In this document: piece after piece, positions 9,800-22,500 of the stretch
Layout: each line of letters starts with the position of its first letter
Numbering within the stretch: position 1 is the stretch's first letter
Assembly (NCBI GenBank): GCA_018136815.1
Contig: CM030932.1
Coordinates: forward strand, 5,432,407-5,496,406
From: Isochrysis galbana
Taxonomy: Eukaryota > Haptophyta > Isochrysidales > Isochrysidaceae
DNA: 64,000 nt
Direction of reading: 5' to 3'
Translations under genes and position numbers: made by a program
The notes under the pieces: model-generated
What the model saw: only the letters and a program-made list of their open reading frames with translations
What the model was told of the DNA's origin: nothing
The model's database searches: none

Positions 9800-12180
9800 C
9801 TAAGCTAGACGAGCAAATGACGCGAGGTCGGAACAAACTCCTATGCTTCCATTGTCCAACATGCCCTCGCACTCAATAGCGACAGGTTGCGCGGGAGACG
9901 GCAAAAGATGCAATTGGAGAGAGTAAGGGCAGACTGACTCGGCACCACCTCTTTGTCGGGGCGCAAATACCGCCACAAATGGTGCATCTCCATGATCAAA
10001 GTTGAATTGGCGGATGACGCACCCTGGCACGTCGTTTGGAATATTTTGATCTCCCCCCTCCTCCTCGCTTGGTGATGGAGAAGCAGCCACTCGATGCAAG
10101 ATGCTGCTCAACCTTCCATTGTAAACATCAGGCACCCCCGGAAGGCAGTAGTGTAAGCAGTCAAAAGCAGGTCGGATGCGTGATTTTTCGGGGAGACGCC
10201 CGGGGTGTGCATCAGCCCTTGCTCGAGCAACCTCGTAGGCGTCCAAGATGTGTACCCATGGAATGCGTTGGATGGCAACGGCGTCCATCATTAGATTTTT
10301 CGCCAAAACTACGAAACGCATGCTTGTTGGGTCGACGCGTCCTTTCTCCGATGCCACAAGCTCCGCCCGAGATAGGGGAGCAGTGCGCCTGCAGTACCCG
10401 CCGGCGCGAAAAGAGCCACCTTCGAAGTCGCGCGGCGATGCGGTACGGAGGAGTACGAGAGAGGCGTTTTTCAAGTCGCGATAAGCGTGGTTTAGAGCTC
10501 CAGCCACAAGCGACCACTTAAGCGCATACCTACAACGTATTATCACGCGGGAAGGAAAGGTGGTGAGCGGGATGGATGTTGTCCTTGGACGCTGGAGAAG
10601 CCACTTGATAGTATTGCGTGTAGCAAATGGGGGCGAGGAAGCATGCTCGCAACTGCTCACTGGTAAAGAATGTTGGGGCGTGTGCCGTTGCAGTACGCGT
10701 CGTGCAACGAATGTATATCGTAGCACCCATCTTCGAATTCCCATGCACCCAGATTGACGACCAACATCGTTGGTGTTGAGGAGATGGCGCGTGCAAGCGG
10801 AAGACTGAGCTGCGGAGCTCTTGGAGACGGCCTATAGTCGCGGAACGTGTCTGCGCGATTCGTGCGATCATAGCGGACCGTAACGACCGGTGAGGCGTAT
10901 TCGCCTGAGAGCGGGCGTCCAGCCATGCGAGTTCGAGCAGGTCCAGCCGAGTAAATTTCACATGAAAATGTCATGAATGGATCATTCTTTATCACTCGGC
11001 CCCAATAGGTAGCTTGGGTGGCATTGAGGCCTGCAAGCAAAAGACAACAGAAAGAGACTGTCTGTTGACGAGCAGTTGAATCCCCCACGAACAGGACACG
11101 TGCAGGCAATCGTGCACTCTGGGATCGCCGCGCATGAATCCGCAGCAGTGAATCGAGGACCCTTTCTGCATCGAAGGCGTCAGTCATCTCATCCTGGCTC
11201 AGCCACCACGATACATCATACGCCTGAGGTCGTGGCGGCGGTCCAGTATGCTTCGTCGCCTGAGGCCAAGCTCCCCAAGTGTAGTTGAGCCAGTCGTAGC
11301 CAGGTCGACTCCGTGTGCACGATCCCTTCGTCTCATCATACTGCCTGACACACTGCATGTACCCGTTGCTCTCCAGCTGACGGACAACCTGTTCAGTTGT
11401 GTGCTCCCTGCGCAAGCCACTTCGCTGTCGCCAGTGTGATAGTTTGCCCGGATTCTTGTTGAGCAATCTGTACGAGAGCACTGGGCATTCCGTTGCTGAC
11501 AATGACGGAGCTCCGAGTCCTGGGCTTGAGAGACAGCGCGTGGGGCTGCACCCCTGCCGATGCACGTCGTGCATTGCCCCAACAAGCGTCATGTTGACGC
11601 CCGAGGGCCGCGGGTCAATGCGACACGGGAGGGGATGGCCGCGATCATCAACACACGCCAACTTGAGCACTGAATTCGTGCCGGGCGCGTGGACGCACCC
11701 AAATTCGTAGTCATCCGCAGTATTCTTCAGCACACGCAGATTACGAGCGACATGTCCCTCGCCATTCACCGCCTTGCACATTGCGTCGAGCTGGCGTTGC
11801 AAGCCACAGGAGGGGTCGTAGCATGTGCGGAAGCCGCTGCTCGCCCCCACTACCTCATGCAGCACCAGCTCCGTCCCCGCGGCGCGCGACAGGCAGAGAT
11901 CTGGCGACGATGGCTCATCGCCTCCTTTGCTGAAGAAGGTCACGGCTTCGCAGAAGGGCTGGGCAAGGCAGGCGGCCGCGCAGCGCTCATAGCTGTTGGC
12001 TGGCAGCTGACGCACACGGCAGCTCTGCGCTGCGCCTGGCTGCGCCTGCTTTGTGTCAAACGTGCTGTAGCCATCCAATCGTATCACAGCGCACTTCATT
12101 GTGAGGCGGGCGCGCGTGGAAGGAGAAGGGCGAGGGCGAGAGGGCCCTGGGGACCTCGGGGGCCCTCCTCGTGCGGCCAC
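9800..12180 (-). CDS. PAN-domain plus TBL/PC-esterase-like O-acyltransferase
   Basis: Probable polysaccharide O-acetyltransferase of the TBL/DUF231 (PC-esterase) group, acting in the secretory pathway on glycans. Exons are 12180-10661 and 10529-9800, with a 131-bp GT-AG intron; the join keeps frame and gives 749 residues. Residues ~50-120 have a PAN/apple-like Cys pattern (YERCAAACLAQPFCEAVTFF). VLFVGDSTARQQ (Ser368) is the GDS nucleophile block. After the intron come LLRTASPRDFEGG, AGGYCRRTAPL and DCLHYCLPGVPD (Asp620, His623), the family's D-x-x-H block, so all catalytic landmarks are present. An alternative start is Met28 (12099). No signal peptide or TM anchor is visible, so a further 5' exon is likely. 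The gene is divergent from the ATM gene. Confidence 0.85.
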
Positions 12181-13519
12181 GACGGGATGGGACGAGTCAG
12201 CGCCGCGAGTTCACGGGAAAGATGAGAAGAAGACTGCGAGAGCGATGAGAGAGAAAGAAGAGAAGGGGGTGCGTCAGAGTTTTCTTGTTCATGCTGGTTT
12301 AACCTTAGTGCTGTGGGACACTACGTAGCCCTCATCGGCTCATCCGCAATCCGCAACGGAGCCCCTCCCCCGCGATAGGGGGCTAGGTTCGCTAGCCAAC
12401 AAGATGCTCTACAAGTCCACTATTGTCAACTTGCAACTTGTCAACATGAGACATGATATGAATACGATATACCCAGACCACCCACCGCCCACCGCCAATC
12501 TGCGCATCGCGCATCCTCAACGAGACGCTGGAGGCGACGGCACCGCGCACCGCCATCGCCCGTCCATCGCGCCCGCTTCCTCCGCTCTCGCTTCGCCTGT
12601 GTCTTAGTCTTAGCCTTCGTCTTCATAGCAGGCCATGGGTCATGGGTAGACAAGACTCGACCACCGCCCTCATACATAACGACTTCGGAGTCGAACATCT
12701 GGCATCTGGCTACCGAACACCGCTTCCTCTGAGGTGCCTCTGGCCTCTGGCTTCGCCTCACTGAGAAGCAACGGCAACGGAAGCACGCCGGCGTCCGTGC
12801 CCGTGCGTCCGTGGAATCGTCCGCATCCCGCATCCCCGTTCGCTCGCCGCCAGCAGCGGGCGTTCCAAAGTGCCGCGGGCGCGCGGTGATTGACTCGGTG
12901 GGTGGGCCCCAGGATCTTTCACACCCGAGATGAGAGATTATAAGTAAGCACTACATCGACCCTACGGCCCTACGGTGGACGGTGGAGACGGTGGGCCCGT
13001 CTCCAGCAGCAGTTTTCACACTACATGGTTGGCTGCTTGATTCGTGCTACGGCGCCGTTCGTGAGCGTCGTCGTTGATTCTCTTCCTTCGTTCCGGCTCT
13101 CGACTTTGTCGTTTGTCGTGGGTCGTGGATTTGTGTTGGCATTCACTCCACACACGACATCCACACATCCACATCGCAGCCTCCTAACTCCTAACCTCTA
13201 ACCTAGCCTCACCTGCGAATGCTTCACAGGATGCGGCGATAAGTCAGGGAGCTGATTTTCGCTCTCCCGCCCTCCCTTACCCATTGTGTTGCTGAGCGTT
13301 TGGCCGTTCAGGCATAAAGATTTAAGATTCCCTTTAAGGCATTCACACCACATGCCAGCCTCCTAACCTCGAACCTAGCCTCACTCCCACCCTAACACTT
13401 GGTGGGAGTGGCGCGAAAGGGCGGGATCGCCGTGCCGCTTGGCTCGGATGGCGTGAAGAGGCCGCCCGCGTTCGCAGAGGAGGTGGCGCGCGCTGCGCGA
13501 CAGGCTGAACGCGCGGCCG
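12181..13519. promoter_or_regulatory. Divergent intergenic/promoter region, TBL-like and ATM
   Basis: About 1.3 kb separates two divergently oriented start codons and must hold both promoters. Next to the TBL-like start (12190-12270) the + strand is purine-rich (GAGAGAAAGAAGAGAAGGGG), that is, pyrimidine-rich on the gene's sense strand. No TATA box is obvious. AACCTCTAACCTAGCC-type and related CTCCTAACC motifs recur at 13185-13215 and 13358-13385. Open frames here are short and unconvincing. Confidence 0.4.
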
Positions 13520-16500
13520 ATGGACGATGAGGTGAAAGCCCTCCACGATAGCTTGCTCGCTCCGCGCAACATCACCGCTTTCACACAAGCTGTGGATACG
13601 CTCAAGTCGCGGCTCTCGACACAGCGCTTCTGTGACAAGCTCTCCCTTGGCTCGTCCGAGGGCGAGAGCAATGGGTGGACCTTGCTCTTCAAGGCGATCA
13701 TCGTTGGTCTAGATCAGAACCGCAAGTTCCGCAAGCGTGCCACAGTCGATGGCCTGAAGGCTCTTATTGATACTGCTGACCGCAGAGGTGCAGTCCTAGA
13801 GGTAGTAGCTGTGGACAAGTTCATGGTCGCGACCGCGGAACAGCTGACCCTTCACGAGGTGCTCGTAGACACAGAGGATGGAGATGGGTCGACAATCCTG
13901 AGGTCGGAGATCGCTGCGGATGTCGCCCCTATGTACCTGGCAGTGCTGAGCACACTGTGTGGTCGCTCAGACTACTTCAGGCGTTCGGGTGCACATCACG
14001 CCCAAGTTGTCGCTGAGCATCTGATCATGCTCTGCGTGAGTATGACCAAGATAAATGATGAACTCCTACAGGTCGATAGTGCCAGTGCCGCGATCAGCGC
14101 TACGCACGCTGATTTGCGTCGGTATCATACCATCAACACCGCACGCCCAGCAACGGCTGCTGCAAAGCTCCTGACACGTCTTGTCTCTCGCTTTCCATAT
14201 GCCCTAAATCAAGGGTCGCTCGCAGCGCTGTTTCGCCACTTTGACCATTTTATCGAGTGGAGCATCGATCCCCGTGCCTGTCACCGGAAAGGAGATGGCT
14301 GCAACTCGCAAGCCAGCAGACCCGTCTTGTCTCAGCCCACTGGTGGCCACAAGTCGGAGAGACTTGAGGCCTCTACCTCCGATCCCTCTGTGTCCGTCGA
14401 GTCTACCTTTGATGGCAATCGACGCCGAGACGCGGACGCGGTTCAGCATGTCAAAGCGCTCCTCCCGCAGTTGCTCTCGGCAATCAACATGGCACTGCGA
14501 CGACAGGCTGTCGATCGTGTTGACTTCGTGTGGCAGCAGCTCATCTCTTCAGACTCTGTGCACGTCTGGATTCATGACGTCCTGCACAACTCTGATCACC
14601 TTTTGTTGCTGCATGAAGTCGTACAGCTTTGTCGCATGTGTCTTCGTCTGGCGAAACTTAGGTGCTGTGCTTTGCCTCAAGGGTTGCTCGACGCTATCAT
14701 GGCCATGGCCAACCGTGAGATGTCCGCGACTACAGCACTCCGATTGGTCGACCTTCAAGAGGGCTCCTTCATCGGCCGACTCTTGCGAGGGCCACTTGCG
14801 GGTGCCTCGGCAGCAACAGAGGGTTGGTTTGCACTATGCGCGCTGCAGCTTGTGGCAGACACCGTATTGCTGCAAGAATCTCACGTGTCTGTGCGTGGAG
14901 GAGATGCAGCAGTCTCATTCCCAGAGGAGGCACCGTCGCCCAAACGCCAACGAACCCAGCAAACGCGTGAACATACTGGTTTACGGCGTTGGCTCATGCA
15001 ACACTGCTTTGGCGATGTGGATGATCACACACTTGAATTCTCATCCTCAATTGCTCCTCAACAAAGTCCATTTGTTCGCTCCGAGTGGCGTAGCCTCCTA
15101 TTGCTTGCTGTCTGCCTCCGACGTGGTCTTCGCCTCTCAGCGTCAACTTGCGGGAGTGTGATGACGCGCCTCGTTGCAGTTGCTGCACAATGCTCAGAAA
15201 TGCAAGAGAGGGCCGCGGCAATCTGCGCAATGCTCGCGCTGCTGGCTCTCATCGACACCATAGCCGACAGTAGACACAGCATGTTGCTGCATGAGCTTTG
15301 GCGTTCGTTGTGGGCGATGGAAATGTCAGCAATCGAGACGGAGGTAGCGAGGGGGAGCAAAGGGAGCGTGGGGCCACTAAGTGACTCGCAAGCATTGGTT
15401 TGTAGTGCAAACGAGGCGGCGATGCACGCTGACTTACGGCGTGAAGTGCTCTCCTCTTTGTTGCGTCATAGTCTCGTACACACTACAGTGACCGCCGCGG
15501 CGGCAACAGAGGCGATAGCGATCTTTTTCCGCGCAGCCGACAAGGCGCTGCATGGCACTGTGCTAGCAAACTTCGGAGAACAAAGCGAAGTCCACAAATT
15601 GCAAAGCATAACGATGATTGGGTGGATCTCTCAGTCCCGCCAAGCACTGGTGTGGAACCTGTGGGCTCGTCATCCCACCGTTCTTGAGCAGAGCCCTCGT
15701 ATCTCGCTCGCCTTGGCCTTGGCACTACACCAATCTGCTCCGGCCGCAGGCGTACCACTCTTATCATCGTGGCCGCTCAGTTTGGCGCCATGCAGCCCTC
15801 TTGTATTTGGCGACGGGGATAGAGCAACTCGAGTTTCGCGCGTGTGGTACCATTGGCTAGGCCTTCGCGCCAGACTTCTGCTGGTTTCGGTTGGTCTGGG
15901 CGCAGATGTGCGTTTCTGTAGCATCATAGATGCTCACCTACCCTGCCAAGATGGCCCTGATTTGGGGTCACCAAGGAACAGGACAACTCAAGATGTGATT
16001 GCGCCCCAAGGTGAGGACCAGGAAGCTGAATGGTACTTTGAACGGATCGATGATTTGATCGAAACTGTGCATGCAGAAGTGTCTCTCGAGCAAAATCCAC
16101 GGACATCCCGAAAAACCTGTCAGGTATCCAGATACCACTCGCGGGTGGCAGACGCACTCGCGCCATCAAACAGCGGCGTGTGCTTCTCGACAAATGCGCA
16201 CGGCGCGATCTCCTCTTCTGGGCTCACACCCCCATCTATTGAAGCGGAGGCAGCGCTGCAGCAAGTGTCCACTCATTGCGTGCGCTCCTTGCGCCAAGAT
16301 CCACCTTGTCTCCTTATTCACATGCAAGCCGTATGTATGGGCGCTCTTGTCCTCGTGCTATCCTGGCGTGAGGAGGTAGCAAACCATCCAGCGGAGAGTG
16401 AAAGCCAGCAACTACTCGCTCTTACTGTCTTCGCCTCCACTATACGAGTATTGGATAGGCTATCTGGGTCCTCCGATCCTCAAGCTGTTGCAGGAGTTCC

Positions 16501-19500
16501 ACTGCTCGTTCGGCTACTTGTCGCTTGTCCGGGTAGAGAGGTAGTCGAATTCGTCCGCTCGGAGGTGGTGTCGCGAGTGCTAGAGCAAATTCGCATATCA
16601 TTCAGCAGAAATATTGTGGATGCTGAGGCCGACGCCAATCCCAACGATGCGTTTGTAGACGACTTCCTCGACAGCAATTTGGCCGATAAAGTAGCTCTCG
16701 AAGACGTGTGTTGCTTATGGTTAAAGGCGTTGTCGGTGCTTTGTGGCGCTGATAATGCCAACGGGCGCGTTTTCGATGTGAGCGCGTTGTGTTATGAGTC
16801 GTTTGCTAACCACGGTACAACCCTATCATCGTTGCTGCACCGACCGGGCTTGGCAGAGAAGTTGCCGGGGCTATGTCTGCGCCTCGTATGTCTCCCCCAT
16901 TCGGCGCTCATAGCACAGCAAATGGAGCTCATCGCTGCAATGGCTGCTGGAGACGTCTACAATCTTCGTGTAGGGCAGCATAGCCAATGCCTCGATGCAT
17001 GTGAAATGCTAATGCACGACAAGTTAGCCGAACTCCAAAAGGCCCAACGGCCGTCCGTACGAGCATCCAAGATTGATGACGTCAACCATGCGACAAAGCT
17101 TCTCGCAGGTTGTTCTCGGGTTATCATCGCAGCACTTGCTTCATTCAATGCGTGCTCCCTTAGATTCGCAGCAGCTGCTGTGCGTGCTACGGTAGCATGG
17201 GAATGCCTGCAGCGGAAAGGGTGCTTGCATTATGGCGCATCCTGGCAAGCAGCCGTTCAAGCTGCTAACGTACAGGATGTGCGGCCGCACATTGCCCGTG
17301 AATTCCCCCATCTCCTTGACGTACAGAGACGACACAATTTTGGTGACTCTCTCTTGCTACAAACTTTCGTCCTTCCGCACATCTTTGAGTTGGGCCTCTC
17401 GGAGACCCTCAAGATACGGGTTACCGAGTCGTTTCATCAGCCGCTCGAAGTTCATCTGTCGACGATTCGGCACAACGTGGCGATACTCTCTCGCTGTTCT
17501 GTGGCCCGGCAGCGTAAGGTCCTCTTTGCACTTTGCTCAGAAGCCATTGCGATGAGACCTATCGAGCATGTACTTCTACCTGTACTCTATTCTAGTTGCG
17601 CCCCTGCCGGTGGTCTGCACAATCTAATGGAGCTCCATCTCCCCTGGCTCGTCGAACAATGGCTTGAGGACTCGCGCTGCATGCTCACCTTCCCGACCCG
17701 CTGGTTGCACCCGTCTTCATCCCAGCCTTTGGGCCACAGTATTGCAGCATCCTGCCCTGAAGAGCCACGTAGACAGCTACGCGAAATGCTCGAGCGGTAC
17801 AGCTCGATCGTCGTGCCCTCCATCATTGTATGCGCCGCTGTTGCTGGCGTAGAGAGTCGGGCGCGCCATGAGTTGGAGCGCGCGTCCAATCTACTGCAGC
17901 GCTCTGAGAGGCAAATGCTTCAAGAATGCCTTCCACATATCATCGCAAGGTGGTTGCCAACAAAATTCCTACCGCCCAACAATCCAATGTCCCTACGCTG
18001 GTTGGTGGTGGAGGCACTTGCTATGGATCATTTGCGCAATGGTATGCACGGCTCTGGAGTCGCGACAATCGAGAGTCTGATCCGCCAATGCATGGATCAT
18101 ATACTCCAAGGGCTCTTCTCACTGGACACAGCAACATGGCTCCCGCATACACCCCAGAGCAAGATCGCCGACGTTCTTTTGAACTCTCTACGCTTCTTGG
18201 CGGATCAAGCTGAGCAAGGAACACTTCCTGCCGACCTGCTCTTCGCTACCAGTGGTCGCATGCTCGAGCTGCTGCTATTGCTGCATTACCGTCATACCTC
18301 AGCAGCTCGATACGGAGCACCATGCGAGTTGCACCGGCACAGTATGATTGTGCTATTGGAGTTGATAACCAGCTCGGAGGAGGTCATGCCGCCGCTGCTC
18401 GGGAGGGATGGACGAAGCCTTCGCCACCTGAATTTTGTTGCTATGTCGCGCATGATTCAGCACACCGCACTAGCACTCCTCCCCCTCGAAAGTGGTGGCA
18501 CCGCGGGCACGGGCGATGTGACCTTGAGACGGTGTTGCCAAGTTTTGAAGAACGTGCTTCAGGCGGTACTTGGCGCAACCACGGACCTCTTGAGCGTGCA
18601 CGGTCTCCACTACGGGGAGCATCGCGAGGCTACCGCTCAATTGGCTGACTTCCAGCGTGACCACTGCACTACGTTGATAACATCGCTCTCGAGGCACGCA
18701 GAATTCTCTCCCGATGCTGCCGACCTGCTTGATTTCGCTATTTCAAAGCTGCGCCCTGAAGCCCTATCAATGTTGCCACCTCTTCCTCCCGGAGAGCGCT
18801 TTGCGGCTCTAGCTTCAAAGTGCGAGCATTCTAGACAGCACACTCCGCTTGCGGCCATCTTCGGTGCATTTGCGCGGCTCAGCGAGGGGGAAGCTGCCGG
18901 CGCAGATCTCTCAACTCGGTTGCAGTTTTTGATCTCAAAGCTTGAAGTCACCCGGGCAGACAAGGAGCTCGCACAAGCCTTGCCACATGCAACAAGAAAT
19001 CAAGGGAGGCCGACGGCTTTCAGCCCCACAACGTCCACGCCAGATGTTCGCCAGCTTGCTGATGCGGCGGTAAGGGCAGCGCAACGTTTGATCGTGCTAT
19101 CGCGTTCCACGAGCTCTGCGGATTACCAAGTGTTGATTGCGCGCTGCCTGGGTGCTCTCCTACGCAATGGCCTGCCGCAGCGGTCCATGCACGCGGACGT
19201 CCCGACTGTTGCTCGAACGGAAGGGCCGATACGCTCCGATGTAGTGGACGTCGTGCCTAAGATCCTCTTGCTCTTGCATGGGTATCTCACGGATCCGGAT
19301 GAACTAGCGATGCTTCTAGCCGCTGATGCACTACGCCAATCTCTTAAGTCCCGGTCGAGCGAGCTGAAGGTGGCCCTCAATGGGCTTGCCCGAGAACATC
19401 TGCTTGTGGCGAGCGAGCTAGAGGCATACGTGAAAGCGCTACCAAACAGAAACAATAGGCGCGAATACTACGCGCCTCCTTACGAGGCAGCTGTTGCTGC

Positions 19501-22500
19501 CATGTCAGCTGCAGACCCGCTCGCTCTACAATCCACGTGTCGGTCACAAGCAAATCTCGCCTTAAGTGACCTTAATTCAACGCTCCCAGCGTTATGGAGC
19601 GTCAAGGGCAAAACCATCGATGAATGGGCCTGCTCTCTTGCAGAGAATCTGCTACGGCACTCGAAGCACGCGCTGTTGATTCATTCTCGCCGTCTCGCTT
19701 CCCGCAAACCAGCCCTAGCTCGACTCTGTTTACTGCCTGCGTTTTTGGACCTGCTTGAAGACAAAGGTGATGATGACGACTTCGTTGCCTCTCTCGCCCG
19801 CGCACTGTCTCGTTCGTTCGACGACGCCTTGTGCACCGATCCGAGACCACCGCCCCAGGAACGGCAGGCTGCCGAGCTACAACTGCGTCTGCTCTTAGAA
19901 CTTCGCGCACATAGTATGCCTCGGCCAACACGGCCGAGCTGGAGGTTCCCATCACTTTGGAGAACGGTTGACTTTAGCCGTGCGGCGCTAGCGGCGCAAG
20001 CATCAGGGGCTCCGGTGACTGCGCTACAGCTGCTAGAAATATATGCGGAAGACGAGTCCGAACTCCAACCCGAACTAATTCTACACGCTCCCGGCATAGC
20101 CACTTTACTAATGGATATTCTCTCCGGGCTTCCTGCTCCAGATGCTACTTTGGGCATGACAGCGTTGACCCTCTCGCACAATGCTGGCACAGCACAACTT
20201 CTGGCTGCGAGGAAAGACGCCCTCGATAACCTCAGCTTGATGGATGCCACCCGTCAAGTTCAGCTCTCACATAGAGGCCCGACGAGCCGTAGCTCACCGG
20301 ATGTAGAGAATGCTTTCTTGAGCATGGTCACCACCTTGCGTGGGATGGGCTGCGATCATTTGTATGCTGCATACACTGGGCGACTTGATGCCAAACCGCA
20401 ATCTCTTACCTTTGAATCCTTGTCGATGATTGAGGACAGCCCGGCGGTGCGGGAAGCGCGCGCTGAAGCGGCATGGCGTCTCGGCTTGTGGGACGATGAG
20501 ACGCTAGATCGCAGCGACGTAGGTAATTTGACTGAGGACGGCGTCGGACTGCACGAGAGTCTTTACCGTGCCCTCTCATCATTGCAGAAGGGCCGTGCCA
20601 ATGAAGCATCTCAGGTGATGAAGGCCTGTGCTTGCCAGCTGGTTGCTCAGCTTGGCCAGCTAGGAGATGAGGGAGGGAAACGTCTCGAGGAAGTCTCGTC
20701 GTCGTTGCGGCTATGTACGGAGGTCTACGAAGTAGCTTCTGCGGGGGCACAAAGCGGCCTTACTGCGGCTGTAGCGACTGCTCTCGATCTCACTTCTTTC
20801 ACCTCCTCTGAAAAAATTAGCCTTGTCGGCGAGGACGGTGATCAAGATGCGTACACATGTATGGAGCCCGTTCTTGCGCTCCACTCCACGATGCTTCGAT
20901 GTTGGACAGATGCTCAGAGTGTGGCTGATCGTGCACCTCTTGCGCACGTCTTGCTGCAATGGGTCGCATATGCAAGACGTTCCAATAATTACCCGATGGC
21001 CGCGGCCCGCTTGAGTGAACTGGCGGGTCTCAAACTAAGTGATGAGGATCGTGCGCGAGCCGAGTGGCAACATGCGCAACTTCTCTGGGAGGCGGATGTA
21101 TTGAGCCTCCATCGCGATCGCAAGAGGGCGGAGGCCGTCGCCGCAGTATTACTTGAACAGTGCAAGGTCTCTAAACCACAATTTGTTCATCTTGGCGTTG
21201 ACATTTGTTCCAAGCTTGCAGTTTGGAAAGCATCCGAGCGCAGCATATCGGAGAAGGCTTTCAACGATATCAGCAAGCTGCACAGCCATGCTGTGCTCAT
21301 GTGCGAGGGCCTTCGTGTAGAGAATCCTGAAAACACGCGATCCCATGTTCATCACACTTTCGCAAACTTCTTGGAGGCACAATATCGAGCTATTCTTTCG
21401 GAGAAGAACTCGCCATGGGAGCAGCGCATCGAGCACATGTACACGGCCATGGGTACCTTGTGTCCATCGGACGCACAAACGGACAGCTTGCTTGGACAGC
21501 ACGACGATAGGGCCGATGCGCCTCGCGCGATACTTCTCAACCAACTTCGAGCGCGGGAACGGTGGGTAAAAGAGCGAGGGGAGCGTATCCTTAAGCTTGC
21601 ACAAAGCGCTTTCGACCAGCATGCCGCGAGCGCCCGTCTCGGCGAGACACACAACTACGCCTCGACCTTTGCGATGCTCTCTCTATGGTTTGCACATCCC
21701 GAGAGGCTGAGGAGCGCGGATGAAACCTTCCGATCAATACCCTCGCGCCAGCTGCTCCCGCTCGTTCCACAACTGGCTTGTCGGCTAGGTGGCGCCTCAA
21801 CGCCGGGAGCGCGCAAATTGCAGCTAGGGTTGCGGAGTCTTTTACTTCACTTGGGCACCGAACATGTACATCAAGTGCTTCCACATTTCCTTGCACTCGC
21901 ATTAGGTGACCACTTCTCGCCGCGCGAGCGTGAAGTCATTGCTGATCCATCACAAATGCAAGCTGCGCTTCAGCTACGCGATAGCATTAAACAGAATCTC
22001 CTTCGAACTAGTAAGGCTTCAGTAGTAGATGACACGCACAAGCTGTTTATGCTCTACCTCCAGATTGCATGGGTGGATGTCGATACCACTAGAGAAGTGG
22101 TAGAAAAGCATCGGGGCCGCCCGGCACCCCTGGATAAGCTCATGAGCGTGGACCTCTTGACACGGTACAGCACCTTATCTGGCAGGCAGCTCTACGAGAC
22201 TATGCAGCATCGCGGCGAGCCTTCAAACGCCCCTATGCTCACTCGCGATGCCGACACAACCTGCGGCCATGCCGAGTGCGAGGTATCTGTTGAGGGCTTT
22301 TCGCCTCCCAGCCGCGATGGATCTCGCAAACGAAGCATGGCTGAGTTCAGTACAGCAGGTGGCGTCAACCTTCCTAAGATCATACAGTGTTTCGGTTCGG
22401 ACGGCACGGTATACAAGCAGCTAGTCAAAGGCCGGGATGATGGCCGACAGGACGCGGCACTTCAAGAGGTGTTCTCGCTCATTAATGCCTTGCTTCATCG

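Noticed and set aside
9800-10744. Separate 314-codon gene
   Set aside because: It is exon 2 of the TBL-like gene plus read-through of the intron; frame and motifs join across 10530-10660.
14241-15161. 306-codon plus-strand frame and other long frames within 13.5-23.4 kb
   Set aside because: Shadows of the ATM frame; Ser/Arg/Cys-rich with no domain.
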